This document shows, one piece after another, positions 8,878 through 17,963 of a stretch of 64,000 nucleotides of DNA. The position numbers and the translations under genes were made by a program. The stretch is from Bryobacterales bacterium (GTDB lineage: Bacteria; Acidobacteriota; Terriglobia; Bryobacterales; Bryobacteraceae), in assembly GCA_016789905.1 (NCBI GenBank), contig JAEUQC010000182.1, forward strand, positions 1 through 64,000. The letters are read 5' to 3'. Below the pieces are notes generated by a model that worked only from the letters and a program-made list of their open reading frames with translations, was not told where the DNA came from and searched no databases. The first letter of the stretch is position 1. Each line of letters opens with the position of its first letter.

Positions 8878-9735
8878 TTACTTGGACCAGGCCACCGCGG
8901 TCTGCTTGGATTCGCCCAAGCCTTCGATGCCGAGTTCCACCACGTCGCCCGCCTTCATGAAGATCGGCGGCTTGAAGCCCAGCCCGACGCCCGGAGGCGT
9001 GCCGGTGCTGATCACATCGCCCGGCAGCAGTGTCATGAACTGGCTCAAATAGCTGACGAGCGTCCGGATGCCGAAGATCATCTGCGCCGTGGAAGAGTTC
9101 TGGCGCGTCACGCCGTTTACCTTCAACCAGCACTTCAGGTTCTGCGGATCGGCAATCTCATCGGTGGTGGCCAGGAACGGTCCAAGCGGGGCGAACGTAT
9201 CGCAGCTCTTGCCCTTCACCCACTGCCCGCCGCGTTCCAACTGAAACGCGCGTTCGGAATAGTCGTTGTGAAGCGCGTAGCCGGCAACATGGTCCATGGC
9301 GTCGGCCTCGTCCACGTAGCTGGCTTTCTTGCCGATCACAAATGCCAATTCCACTTCCCAGTCGGTTTTCTCGGAGCCACGCGGGATCATCACATCGTCG
9401 TTCGGTCCCACCAGCGAACTGGTGCTCTTGAAAAAGATGATTGGTTCCTTCGGGATGTCCAGGCCGGATTCCTTGGCATGGTCGGCGTAGTTGAGGCCGA
9501 TGCAGACGATCTTCGACGGACGCGCGACGCAGGGGCCCAGGCGCGTGCCAGGGGCGACCGCAGGCGCCGAGCCGGCGTTGGCGTCTGCCCACGCGGCCAG
9601 CCGCGCCAGCCCGTCGCCGCCGAAGAATGCTTCGTCATAATCGGAGCCAAAACCGGAGGCGTCTATCCACCGGCCATCGGCCAATTGCAGACCGGGCTTT
9701 TCAGCGCCGGGATTTCCAAATCGGATGAGTTTCAT
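8878..9735 (-). CDS. fumarylacetoacetate hydrolase (FAH) family protein
   Basis: 285-residue enzyme of the FAH superfamily, which cleaves carbon-carbon bonds of beta-diketo acids with a divalent metal. The family core is plain: CIGLNYADHAKE, IIFFKSTSSLVGPND, the metal-site glutamates in DWEVELAFVIG, and the C-terminal GDVISTGTPPGVGLG. The SDR gene 15 bp upstream on the same strand suggests a short operon. In the non-phosphorylative L-fucose/L-rhamnose routes an SDR dehydrogenase makes a 2,4-diketo-3-deoxy acid that an FAH hydrolase splits to pyruvate and lactate; this pair fits that pattern, but the first pathway enzymes are not in the window. Confidence 0.85.
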   Translation of the reverse strand: MKLIRFGNPGAEKPGLQLADGRWIDASGFGSDYDEAFFGGDGLARLAAWADANAGSAPAVAPGTRLGPCVARPSKIVCIGLNYADHAKESGLDIPKEPIIFFKSTSSLVGPNDDVMIPRGSEKTDWEVELAFVIGKKASYVDEADAMDHVAGYALHNDYSERAFQLERGGQWVKGKSCDTFAPLGPFLATTDEIADPQNLKCWLKVNGVTRQNSSTAQMIFGIRTLVSYLSQFMTLLPGDVISTGTPPGVGLGFKPPIFMKAGDVVELGIEGLGESKQTAVAWSK

Positions 9736-9750
9736 GTCGTTCCTGAGAGT

Positions 9751-10527
9751 TTATCGAATTGTGAGCGTGCCGCCATCCACGGGGAGGCCCGTGCCAGTGA
9801 TAAATGCGGCGTCGTCGGAGCAAAGGAAGAGCGCGGCGGTGGCCATCTCCTCCGGTTGCGCCATGCGGCCAATGGGCTGCGCTTTGGACAGTTTCTCAAA
9901 CATTTCGTCCTCGCGGCCCGGATAGTTCTTGGCGATGAAGCCATCGACAAAGGGCGTATGCACGCGGCCCGGCAAAAGGGCGTTGCAACGAATGTTATGG
10001 GCGAGGAAGTCCTTGGCCACCGCGTAGGTCATCGAGAGCACCGCTCCCTTGCTGGTAGCATACGCGAACCGGTCGTTGATCGCCATCACCGAGACACAAC
10101 TCGCCAGATTCAGTATCACGCCGCCCGCGCCATCGGCCACCATGAACTTGAGCGTCGAACGCAGACAGTTCGCCGGGCCGAAAACGTTGACTTTTTGAAC
10201 CCGTTCAAAATCTTCAGGCGTGGTCGTCAACGCATTGCCCACGTGCGCGATTCCGGCGTTGTTGATGAGGATGTGAATGCGGCCGCGCCGGGCGTGTATC
10301 GCCCTGATAACGGCGTCCACCTGCGCGGCGTCGGTCACGTCGCAGGGCGAAGCGGTGGCCGTGCCGCCATCGGCCACGATCGCCGCCACTGCACGGTCCA
10401 TCTCCTCTACATTGCGGTCGAGGATCTCTACGGCCGCGCCTTCGCGCGCGAAAAGCTTCGCGATGGCAAGGCCGATACCGGATGCGCCTCCGGTGACTAC
10501 GGCGGTTCTGGATTCGAGTTTAGGCAT
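9751..10527 (-). CDS. short-chain dehydrogenase/reductase (SDR)
   Basis: Classical SDR oxidoreductase of about 258 residues. NAD(P)-binding motif TGGASGIG at 12-19, NNAG, the catalytic Ser in the VILNLASC region, YATSK as the Tyr/Lys pair, and PVDGGTLTIR at the C-terminus. An acidic residue (LDR) after the second strand suggests NAD preference. The ATG at 10527 gives a standard N-terminus (MPKLESRTAVVTGG); an ATG at 10536 is possible and neither has a strong ribosome site. The downstream FAH gene is 15 bp away. Best guess is a 2-keto-3-deoxy-sugar-acid dehydrogenase (L-fuconate or L-rhamnonate type); specificity is inference. Confidence 0.85.
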   Translation of the reverse strand: MPKLESRTAVVTGGASGIGLAIAKLFAREGAAVEILDRNVEEMDRAVAAIVADGGTATASPCDVTDAAQVDAVIRAIHARRGRIHILINNAGIAHVGNALTTTPEDFERVQKVNVFGPANCLRSTLKFMVADGAGGVILNLASCVSVMAINDRFAYATSKGAVLSMTYAVAKDFLAHNIRCNALLPGRVHTPFVDGFIAKNYPGREDEMFEKLSKAQPIGRMAQPEEMATAALFLCSDDAAFITGTGLPVDGGTLTIR

Positions 10528-10559
10528 CCCTACCATTGTCTCGTACAATGAAAAGACAC

Positions 10560-10805
10560 ATGAAAGCTCACGTATTTGTCACCCTGAAGAAGACCGTACT
10601 GGATGCCCAAGGCAAAACTGTATGCCAGGCCCTGCGCGGTATGGGCCACAACTCCATCGTTGATGTCCGCCAGGGAAAGTATTTCGAGATCGATATCGCC
10701 TCCGGAGCCAGTGTGGAAGCCGTCCGCGCCGAATTAAATCAGATTGCGCAGGACATTCTGGCTAATCCTGTGATTGAAGACTGCCGATTAGAGATCGAGG
10801 AGTAA
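10560..10805 (+). CDS. purS: phosphoribosylformylglycinamidine synthase subunit PurS
   Basis: Small 81-residue subunit that bridges PurL and PurQ in step four of purine synthesis. The sequence has the PurS pattern: MKAHVFVTLKKTVLDAQG, then ALRGMGH, VRQGKYFEID and an N-P-V-I-EDC-LE end. The frame is open from 10536, but the ATG at 10560 gives the canonical N-terminus. It diverges from the SDR gene by 32 bp and is followed 12 bp later by glmS. purL and purQ are not adjacent. Confidence 0.93.
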   Translation: MKAHVFVTLKKTVLDAQGKTVCQALRGMGHNSIVDVRQGKYFEIDIASGASVEAVRAELNQIAQDILANPVIEDCRLEIEE

Positions 10806-10817
10806 GCTAGAGAACCT

Positions 10818-12677
10818 ATGTGCGGCATCGTCGGGTATGTTGGAGCGCGAAAGACCGCGCCAATCATTCTGGAAGGTCTTCGCCGGCTCGAATACCGCGG
10901 TTACGATTCCGCCGGTATCGCCGTTGTTGGCGCTGACGGCAGTCTGCTGATCCGCCGGGCGTCAGGTAAACTGCACAATCTGGAAGAAGCCGTCCAGCTT
11001 TCCCCCGTCGATGGGCACTTCGGCATCGGCCATACCCGCTGGGCCACCCACGGTAGACCCACGGAAGAAAATGCGCATCCTCACACTGGCCCGGCGAAGA
11101 ACGTCGTGCTGGTCCACAACGGCATCGTCGAGAATTACCTTGATCTCCGCCGGGAACTGGAGGCGCGCGGGCACGTCTTTATTACGGAGACCGACACCGA
11201 GGTTGTCGCCCATCTGGTGGAGGTTTATCTCGACGGCGGGCAAAGTTTTGAAGAGGCCGTCCGGACTACCGTCAAGCGAATCAATGGCGTCTTTGCGCTT
11301 GCCATCATGTCGTGCCGGGAGCCGGGAAAGATTATCGCGGCCCGCAACGGCCCGCCCGTTGTAATTGGTTTGGGAGAGAACGAGTATTTCGTCGCCTCCG
11401 ATGTCCCGGCCATCCTGAGTCATACGCGGGACATGTTCTTCCTTGACGACGGCGACCTGGCCGTTGTCACCTGCGACGGAGTCAAACTGATGGACTTTGA
11501 AGGCACGCCCATCAAGCGTCAGGTGACTCACATCTTGTGGGATCCGATTCTGGCCGAAAAGGGCGGCTACAAGCACTTCATGCTGAAGGAGATCTACGAG
11601 CAACCCCGGGCGGTTCGAGATACGCTCCTTGGTCGCGTCGGGCAGGAATCGGGGCACATTTTCCTTGAGGAGATGGCGATAACTCCGGAGGAATTCGCCG
11701 GCTTCCAGCACATTCGAATCGTCGCTTGCGGCACCAGTTGGCATGCCGGGCTCACCGGCAAATTCATGATCGAACGGCTCGCCCGGCTTCCAGTGGAGGT
11801 CGACTATGGCAGCGAGTTCCGTTATCGCGATCCCATCATTCCCGAGCGTACGCTTACCGTCGTCATCAGCCAGTCCGGCGAGACGGCGGATACGATTGCC
11901 GCGCAGCGTGAAGCCAAACAGAAGGGCTCCAAGACTCTTGCGATCTGCAACGTGATCGGTTCCATGATTCCGCGCGAGGCTTCCGGCACGTTACTCACCC
12001 ATGCAGGGCCTGAAATTGGCGTCGCGTCCACCAAGGCTTTCACTTCCCAGGTCACGGCTCTCTTTGTACTTGCCATGTATCTCGGCCAGCAGCGCGGTAC
12101 TCTTAGCGACGAAGCCTCCCGCTCTTTGGTCGGGGAACTAGTCCGGCTTCCGGGTAAACTGGAGCACCTTCTGGGTAAAGAGAATCATTACGAGGACATC
12201 GCCAAGGCGTTGTTCCGGGCAACTGATTTTCTATATCTGGGGCGGGGCATTCACTTTCCCATTGCTCTGGAAGGCGCGTTGAAGCTGAAGGAGATCAGCT
12301 ACATCCATGCTGAGGGTTACCCGGCCGGCGAGATGAAGCATGGGCCGAACGCACTCATCGATGAAAAGCTCCCTGTTGTCGTTCTTGCCGCCTACGACCC
12401 GGCCGATGCCTCCAGCCGCATTCGTTATGAGAAGACTCTGTCGAATATTCAAGAGGTGAAGGCCCGTGAGGGCATCGTGATCGGCATCATCAACGAAGGC
12501 GACGAAGACGCCCGCAAGATGTGCAGCTATGCCATCGAAATTCCGACGACCTCCGAAATGCTACTGCCGCTGCTTGAGATCGTGCCGCTGCAACTGCTTG
12601 CCTATCACATCGCGGTGCGCCTGGGCTGCGACGTCGATCAGCCGCGCAACCTTGCTAAATCGGTGACCGTGGAATGA
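10818..12677 (+). CDS. glmS: glutamine--fructose-6-phosphate aminotransferase (isomerizing)
   Basis: Makes glucosamine-6-phosphate from fructose-6-phosphate and glutamine, the entry step to UDP-GlcNAc for peptidoglycan. The 619-residue protein begins MCGIVGYVG, so after Met removal Cys1 is the glutaminase nucleophile; the N-terminal glutaminase domain (HTRWATHG, HNGIVENY) is followed by two SIS isomerase domains (ACGTSWHAG, SQSGETADT, STKAFTSQ) and ends with KSVTVE. Only 12 bp separate it from purS, so there is no room for a glmS ribozyme. Its stop overlaps the next start as ATGA. Confidence 0.97.
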   Translation: MCGIVGYVGARKTAPIILEGLRRLEYRGYDSAGIAVVGADGSLLIRRASGKLHNLEEAVQLSPVDGHFGIGHTRWATHGRPTEENAHPHTGPAKNVVLVHNGIVENYLDLRRELEARGHVFITETDTEVVAHLVEVYLDGGQSFEEAVRTTVKRINGVFALAIMSCREPGKIIAARNGPPVVIGLGENEYFVASDVPAILSHTRDMFFLDDGDLAVVTCDGVKLMDFEGTPIKRQVTHILWDPILAEKGGYKHFMLKEIYEQPRAVRDTLLGRVGQESGHIFLEEMAITPEEFAGFQHIRIVACGTSWHAGLTGKFMIERLARLPVEVDYGSEFRYRDPIIPERTLTVVISQSGETADTIAAQREAKQKGSKTLAICNVIGSMIPREASGTLLTHAGPEIGVASTKAFTSQVTALFVLAMYLGQQRGTLSDEASRSLVGELVRLPGKLEHLLGKENHYEDIAKALFRATDFLYLGRGIHFPIALEGALKLKEISYIHAEGYPAGEMKHGPNALIDEKLPVVVLAAYDPADASSRIRYEKTLSNIQEVKAREGIVIGIINEGDEDARKMCSYAIEIPTTSEMLLPLLEIVPLQLLAYHIAVRLGCDVDQPRNLAKSVTVE

Positions 12678-13093
12678 GGCAGGCGGTTACGGCCCTGACG
12701 GTAACCACTCGCGGCAAGGGACTCTACGAGTTCACTGAGGATGTCGAGCGGTGGGTGGCCGGTGAAGCGCTGCAAACCGGACTAGTAACGCTGTTCATTC
12801 GGCACACTTCGGCGTCACTGACGATTCAGGAAAATGCGGACCCCGACGTGGTGGCGGATCTGAATGACTGGTTTGGCCGCCTGGTGAAGGAGGGCGACCC
12901 GAACTTCCGTCACACCATGGAAGGGCCGGACGACATGCCGGCCCACATTCGCGCCGCTCTCACGGCCACGCAATTGAGCATCCCTGTCATGAATGGCCGT
13001 CTGGCGCTCGGCTCTTGGCAAGGCATCTATGTGTTTGAGCATCGCCGGGCGCCTCACCGCCGCTCGGTGGCCCTGCATTTCGTAGGCGAGTAG
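12674..13093 (+). CDS. YjbQ family (UPF0047) protein
   Basis: 139-residue protein of the YjbQ/UPF0047 family, whose members have a weak thiamine-phosphate-synthase-like activity in vitro but no settled role. The hallmark residues are visible: FIRHTSASLTIQENADPDV, a central HTMEGPDDMPAHIR and the C-terminal GSWQGIYVFEHR. The start ATGA overlaps the glmS stop, indicating translational coupling to amino-sugar synthesis, perhaps only by operon convenience. Confidence 0.88.
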   Translation: MRQAVTALTVTTRGKGLYEFTEDVERWVAGEALQTGLVTLFIRHTSASLTIQENADPDVVADLNDWFGRLVKEGDPNFRHTMEGPDDMPAHIRAALTATQLSIPVMNGRLALGSWQGIYVFEHRRAPHRRSVALHFVGE

Positions 13094-13157
13094 TCCCCGT
13101 TCCGGTGGATCGGAATGATATATTTTATTCACTCCTGCAACGAGGGGAAGTGTATCT

Positions 13158-15281
13158 ATGCGCTTATTTGCCGTACTGCTGCTCACCGGCGCCGCAATTG
13201 CCCTGCTCGCCGAAACCGGCCAGAAAAAAGAGTTCACACCCAGCCAGAAGCGCTGGTGGGCCTTCCAGCCCGTGAAGGCGGATCCGTCCGCGACGATCGA
13301 CTCGCTGCTGCGGGCCAAGATGGCGGAAAAGGGCGTTGCCCCGAACCCGGCTGCTGATAAGGTCACATTGCTTCGCCGCGCATCGCTGGTGCTGACCGGT
13401 CTGCCGCCTTCCCCAGAAGAAACGCAGGCGTTCCTGGCCGATGCGGCACCCAATGCCTTTGAGAAGGTGGTCGATAGACTGCTGGCTTCCCCTGCCTACG
13501 GAGAACGGTGGGCGCGCCACTGGCTTGACCTCGCCCGTTATGCCGACTCGGAAGGCTTCAAAGCCGACGAGACGCGCCCCAATGTCTGGCGCTACCGCGA
13601 CTACGTTATCCGCTCCTTCAATGCCGACAAGCCCTACGACCGTTTTGTCAAAGAGCAGATCGCCGGCGATGAGCTGTACCCCAACGATCTTGACGCCAAG
13701 GTCGCCGTTGGGTTCAATCGCCATTTCCCTGATGAATCCAACGCAGCCAATATCCGGCAACGCCGCCAGGAATTGCTCTTCGATATTACCGACGTCACTG
13801 GCTCGGTCTTTCTTGGACTCACCTACGGCTGTGCCAAATGCCATGACCATAAGTTCGATCCTATTCTGCAAAAGGACTATTACCGGCTCCAAGCGTTCTA
13901 CGCGAACACGCGAATCGAGGACGAGGCCGTGCTTCTGCCCGGCCCCGAACTGGCCGAATGGAGCGCGCGAAACGCCGCGTGGGAGGCAAAGACTGCGGGG
14001 ATTCGTGCGGAGATGAAGGCGCTCCTCGATGTTCCGCGAAAAACGAAGTTCGATGACCGGTTGTCGCGCTTCCCCGAAGAGATCAAAGAGACCATCCTGC
14101 TCGAACCGGCGAAGCGCACTCCATTCCAATGGCACATGTATATGAAGGCGAAAGCCCAAGTGACCTTTAGCGACGCCGAATGCGCCAACGCGCTTCGCGG
14201 TGCTCCGGCCAAGCGGTACGCCGAGTTGAAGAAGGAACTGGCTGCCTTCGATTCCATCAAGCCGGCCGACCTGCCGATGGCCCAGACCTTGGCGGAAATG
14301 CACACCGAAGCTCCCAAGACATTTCTGCTCAAGAGCGGCAACTTTGAAGCGCCTGCCGATGAGGTGGCGCCCGGCTTTCTCTCTATCCTTGACGCGTCCG
14401 ATGCCAACGTCTCCAATGGCCGGCGCTCGGCGCTGGCAAATTGGATTGCCAACCCTGCCAATCCGCTCACCGCGCGCGTGATGGTGAACCGCGTCTGGCA
14501 CTATCAGTTCGGCCGCGGCATTTCGGCCACGCCGAGCGATTTTGGACTCATGGGCGAACGGCCCGCAAATCTAGCTCTACTGGACCACTTGACCGCGAGC
14601 TTTATCGCCGACGGCTGGAGCCTGAAAAAACTGCAAAAGCGGATAATGCTTTCCGCTGCCTGGCAGCAGTCGAGCGACAACAATCCCGCAAGCGCCGCCA
14701 AGGATTCCGAAAACAAACTCTGGTGGAAGTACCCGCGCCACCGCCTGGAGGGGGAAGCCGTCCGGGATTCGATGCTCGCTGTCTCCGGCCGGCTGAATGC
14801 AAAAATGTTTGGCCAGCCCGTGTTTCCGCCGCTCCCGGCGGGAGTGGTGACTCGCGGTGGCTGGAAAGTGAATGCAGATCCATCCGAACATGATCGTCGC
14901 TCCGTATATGTATTCGTGAGGCGCAATACGCGGTATCCGATGTTTGAAGCGTTCGACATGCCGGACACGCACGAAAGCTGCGCCCGGCGGAACATGACCA
15001 TCAACCCTTCGCAGTCGTTGGAACTGATGAACAGCAGGCTGGTGACGGAGTGGTCGCGTTCCTTCGCCGCGCGCGTGCGCAACGATGGCGGCCAATCGCT
15101 GGACGGCATGTTGGAACGGGCCTGGAAACTGGCCTATCAACGGCAGCCCAAAGAGGCCGAACGCCTCACCGCACGCCAGTTCCTGGAGCGGCAAACCAAG
15201 CTGACCGGTGACGAGGCGCAAGCCTGGGCCGACCTCTGCCAGACGCTGCTTTCCACCAACGAATTCCTCTACGTGAACTAG
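13158..15281 (+). CDS. DUF1549/DUF1553 domain secreted protein
   Basis: 707 residues starting with a signal peptide (LFAVLLLTGAAIALLAE). A DUF1549 domain follows (about 45-260) with the characteristic CxxCHDHKFDP block (Cys225, Cys228, His229), and a DUF1553 domain covers the C-terminal half (NRVWHYQFGRGI, FDMPDTHESCARR, NPSQSLELMN). The frequent N-terminal PSCyt1 cytochrome domain is absent. These proteins are abundant in Planctomycetes and Solibacter-type Acidobacteria and are always paired with DUF1501 proteins, thought to act on complex polymers at the cell surface; the exact role is unknown. A TATATT box and GGGGAAG ribosome site precede the start. The partner gene follows after 2 bp. 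Confidence 0.88.
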   Translation: MRLFAVLLLTGAAIALLAETGQKKEFTPSQKRWWAFQPVKADPSATIDSLLRAKMAEKGVAPNPAADKVTLLRRASLVLTGLPPSPEETQAFLADAAPNAFEKVVDRLLASPAYGERWARHWLDLARYADSEGFKADETRPNVWRYRDYVIRSFNADKPYDRFVKEQIAGDELYPNDLDAKVAVGFNRHFPDESNAANIRQRRQELLFDITDVTGSVFLGLTYGCAKCHDHKFDPILQKDYYRLQAFYANTRIEDEAVLLPGPELAEWSARNAAWEAKTAGIRAEMKALLDVPRKTKFDDRLSRFPEEIKETILLEPAKRTPFQWHMYMKAKAQVTFSDAECANALRGAPAKRYAELKKELAAFDSIKPADLPMAQTLAEMHTEAPKTFLLKSGNFEAPADEVAPGFLSILDASDANVSNGRRSALANWIANPANPLTARVMVNRVWHYQFGRGISATPSDFGLMGERPANLALLDHLTASFIADGWSLKKLQKRIMLSAAWQQSSDNNPASAAKDSENKLWWKYPRHRLEGEAVRDSMLAVSGRLNAKMFGQPVFPPLPAGVVTRGGWKVNADPSEHDRRSVYVFVRRNTRYPMFEAFDMPDTHESCARRNMTINPSQSLELMNSRLVTEWSRSFAARVRNDGGQSLDGMLERAWKLAYQRQPKEAERLTARQFLERQTKLTGDEAQAWADLCQTLLSTNEFLYVN

Positions 15282-15283
15282 CC

Positions 15284-16684
15284 ATGAACAAGCACCTGCG
15301 GCACCACTGGAACGTATCGAACCGGCGTGAGTTCTTTGCGCGCGCGGGTTCCGGGCTGGGCGCCATCGCCCTTGGCAGTATGCTCGCCGAAGGCGCCGAA
15401 ACGCCGAAGAAGACGCACTTCCCCCCGAAAGCCAAGTCCGTCATTTGGTTGTTCATGGAGGGCGGGCCGAGCCACATTGACCTGTTCGACCCAAAGCCGG
15501 AGTTGAACAAGCTTGCCGGCCAGCCGATGCCGGCCAGTTTTGGCAAACCGATCACCGCCATGGGCACCGGAGGCAATACGCTCATGGGCTCGCCGCGCAC
15601 GTGGACGCAGCACGGGCAGTCCGGCATCTGGGTGAGTGAATGGTATCCGCATATTGCCCGGCATGTCGATGATATGACCGTCATTCGCTCCTGCTGGGCG
15701 AATGGCTTGAATCACGTGGGCTCGGTGTGCCAGATGAACACCGGCGATATTCTGGCCGGGCGTCCCGCGCTGGGTGCGTGGGTCACCTACGGGCTTGGCA
15801 CAGCAAACAAAAACCTGCCCACCTTCGTCGTCCTGACCGATGACAAAGAGGTGCTGGGCGGGCCGAAGAATTGGTCCTCCGGCTTCTTGCCTGCTACCTA
15901 TCAAGGGACACAGTTTCGGCAGGGCGACACGCCCATTCTGAACTTGAAGCCGGGCGACGGTGTCACCGACGAGCGCCAGCGCAGCCGCCTGAGTCTGCTA
16001 AAACAGCTCAATCAGCACTGGGGCGCCGACAAGACGGAAGATACAGACCTGGACGCGCGTGTGAAGTCCTTCGAGCTCGCCTACGAAATGCAGTCGGCTG
16101 GTGCCGAGGCCGTCGACATCACGAAGGAGACAGAGGCTACGCGCAGCCTCTACGGCATGGACTCCGAAGATACACGTCAGTTCGGCCACAACTGCCTGCT
16201 GGCCAGACGGCTGGTGGAGCGTGGCGTGCGGTTCGTTGAACTTTACTGCGGATCCGGTTCCGGCTGGGATGCGCATTCCAATATCGAAGGCAACCATGGA
16301 AAGTGGTGCAAGGTCTCCGACAAACCCATCGCTGGCCTGCTCGCGGATTTGAAGCAGCGAGGTCTGCTGCAGGACACCCTCGTTGTCTGGGGCGGGGAAT
16401 TCGGGCGCACGCCGTTCAATGAGAAGGGCAACGGACGCGATCACAATCCTTGGGGCTTCACCATGTGGATGGCCGGCGGCGGCGCCAAAGGGGGGCAATA
16501 CGTCGGTACCACTGATGAGATTGGTTTGCGCGCTGTAGATAAACCCTGCCACGTTCACGATATTCATGCCAGTATCCTGTATGCGCTTGGCATGGACCAC
16601 CTGCAAATGACGTATCAGCACAACGGCCGGGCCGAACGCCCGACCATTGTTGGCGGAACGATTTTCAAAGAGATTTTCGCTTGA
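15284..16684 (+). CDS. DUF1501 domain protein with Tat-type signal
   Basis: 466-residue protein of the sulfatase-like DUF1501 family, the constant partner of DUF1549/1553 proteins. The N-terminus has a twin-arginine-like export signal (SNRREFFARAGSGLGAIALG), and the body contains FMEGGPSHIDLFDPKP, LARRLVERGVRFVEL and WGGEFGRTP with GRDHNPWG near the C-terminus. Family members lie in the alkaline-phosphatase-like fold, so a hydrolase acting outside the cytoplasm is plausible (inference). Its TGA overlaps the TTG start of the sigma gene that follows. Confidence 0.88.
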   Translation: MNKHLRHHWNVSNRREFFARAGSGLGAIALGSMLAEGAETPKKTHFPPKAKSVIWLFMEGGPSHIDLFDPKPELNKLAGQPMPASFGKPITAMGTGGNTLMGSPRTWTQHGQSGIWVSEWYPHIARHVDDMTVIRSCWANGLNHVGSVCQMNTGDILAGRPALGAWVTYGLGTANKNLPTFVVLTDDKEVLGGPKNWSSGFLPATYQGTQFRQGDTPILNLKPGDGVTDERQRSRLSLLKQLNQHWGADKTEDTDLDARVKSFELAYEMQSAGAEAVDITKETEATRSLYGMDSEDTRQFGHNCLLARRLVERGVRFVELYCGSGSGWDAHSNIEGNHGKWCKVSDKPIAGLLADLKQRGLLQDTLVVWGGEFGRTPFNEKGNGRDHNPWGFTMWMAGGGAKGGQYVGTTDEIGLRAVDKPCHVHDIHASILYALGMDHLQMTYQHNGRAERPTIVGGTIFKEIFA

Positions 16685-17274
16685 CCGTTTTTTTCCCATT
16701 CCTCTTTGCGGCTCTGGACGCCGAGGGTGACCGCGAGCTGGCGAAGCGACTGCAGCGGCGGGACCCGCAAGCGTTAGCGGAGCTCTATGACAAGTACGGG
16801 CGCATCGCTTTTTCGGTGATTGTGCGAGTCGTCCGAGACCAGGGAATCGCCGAAGATCTGACCCAGGAAACGTTTCTGCGCGTTTGGAACCGCATGGCCG
16901 GGTTCGATGCCGAGCGTGGCGCTCTGGGTGCCTGGGTCTTGACGGTGGCGCGCAACAGGGCCATCGACTATTTGCGCAGCGTCGATGGCCGCACAAGGCA
17001 GAACGCTATCGAATTGAGTGCGACGGAAACGCCGGCGGTCTTTGTCGACCTTGAAGCCAACCTGATGAATAGTGACCGGGCGCGGCAGTTGAAGAGCGCG
17101 TTTGAAAAACTGAACGAAAAGCAGCGAATGGTGATTGAACTCGCCTATTTTGAGGGGTTGTCGCAGACGGAAATGGCAGAGCGGCTGAAGCAGCCACTGG
17201 GAACTGTGAAGACCTGGGTGCGGACTGCGCTGCAAATCTTGCGGGCGGAACTGGAACAGGCGGTGCCGGCATGA
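16681..17274 (+). CDS. ECF sigma factor, SigK/SigL-like
   Basis: 197-residue ECF sigma factor. Region 2 reads YDKYGRIAFSVIVRVV, then AEDLTQETFLRVWNR and LTVARNRAIDYLRS; region 4 reads LSQTEMAERLKQPLGTVKTWVRTAL. This form goes with RskA-type anti-sigmas, and such a gene is the next one, overlapping by 4 bases. The start is a TTG at 16681 overlapping the DUF1501 stop; the stretch from it is hydrophobic (FFPFLFAALDAEGD), so a later start near ALDAEG could be real. Its placement inside the DUF1549-DUF1501 run suggests that it controls this run itself (inference). Confidence 0.9.
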   Translation: MTVFFPFLFAALDAEGDRELAKRLQRRDPQALAELYDKYGRIAFSVIVRVVRDQGIAEDLTQETFLRVWNRMAGFDAERGALGAWVLTVARNRAIDYLRSVDGRTRQNAIELSATETPAVFVDLEANLMNSDRARQLKSAFEKLNEKQRMVIELAYFEGLSQTEMAERLKQPLGTVKTWVRTALQILRAELEQAVPA

Positions 17275-17963
17275 GCGAGCACAACGACCTCTACGAACTT
17301 TATGTGCTCGGGTTGCTGGAGGAGCCGGATCGCTCGCGGATTGAAGACGACCTGCGGCGGAACGATCCTTCGGCGCAGGCACGGCTGCGAAAAGCGTTGG
17401 AGACCAACGCGATATTGGGAACCTTGGCGCCCGATGTGGAGCCTTCGAAACAGCTCCGCCGGAAAGTGCTCGCAATTGCTGAGCCGGGTTCGTCTCGCGC
17501 CCCTTGGTACTGGGCATGGGCAGCGTTGAGTGCTTGTCTGGTAGCGGGCCTCGTTTATACCAGCTCCGAACGCCAGGAGTTACGGTCCGAACTGCAATCA
17601 AGGGACGCGATGCTTGCCTTCCTGCGCCGTCCTGACACGCGGCTTCTGAACACGAGCGGCGGAGCGGAACCCCAGCCGGTGGCTAAGGTATTCGTGAACG
17701 GATCGCAAGGTGTGCTCCTGGTGGCGGCGAATTTGAAGCCCCTGGAGGCTGGCCGAACTTACGAAATGTGGGTGGTGCCGAAGGTGGGCGGGCCGCGCCC
17801 CATGGGGTTGTTCAAGCCGCAGGCCGACGGCAGCGCCATTCACCTGCAGCCGGGGCCGGTGGCGTTGGAGGAGGCCGCCGCGATCGCGCTTTCCGTGGAG
17901 CCCGAAGGCGGCTCGCCGGCTCCGACCACAACGCCGTTCTTAATCACACCGGTGGCGGAGTAA
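17271..17963 (+). CDS. RskA-like anti-sigma factor
   Basis: 230-residue single-pass membrane anti-sigma. The cytoplasmic N-terminus carries the conserved anti-sigma helix block (YELYVLGLLEEPDRSRIEDDL, residues about 8-28), a transmembrane helix lies about 79-97, and the outer domain resembles the RskA C-terminal fold (LEAGRTYEMWVV, LSVEPEGGSPAPT). It lacks zinc-ligand cysteines, as usual for the RskA class. It should hold the upstream ECF sigma at the membrane until regulated proteolysis releases it. Start and stop overlap both neighbours, so stoichiometric co-expression is expected. Confidence 0.9.
   Translation: MSEHNDLYELYVLGLLEEPDRSRIEDDLRRNDPSAQARLRKALETNAILGTLAPDVEPSKQLRRKVLAIAEPGSSRAPWYWAWAALSACLVAGLVYTSSERQELRSELQSRDAMLAFLRRPDTRLLNTSGGAEPQPVAKVFVNGSQGVLLVAANLKPLEAGRTYEMWVVPKVGGPRPMGLFKPQADGSAIHLQPGPVALEEAAAIALSVEPEGGSPAPTTTPFLITPVAE

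Noticed and set aside
9268..10551. 427-residue plus-strand frame across the FAH and SDR genes
   Set aside because: Antisense to two well-defined enzymes and without family motifs.
10806..10817. glmS ribozyme or leader upstream of glmS
   Set aside because: Only 12 bp separate purS and glmS, too short for the ribozyme.
12815..14501. Long minus-strand frames across the YjbQ and DUF1549 genes
   Set aside because: Antisense shadows of the DUF1549/1553 gene, no domains.
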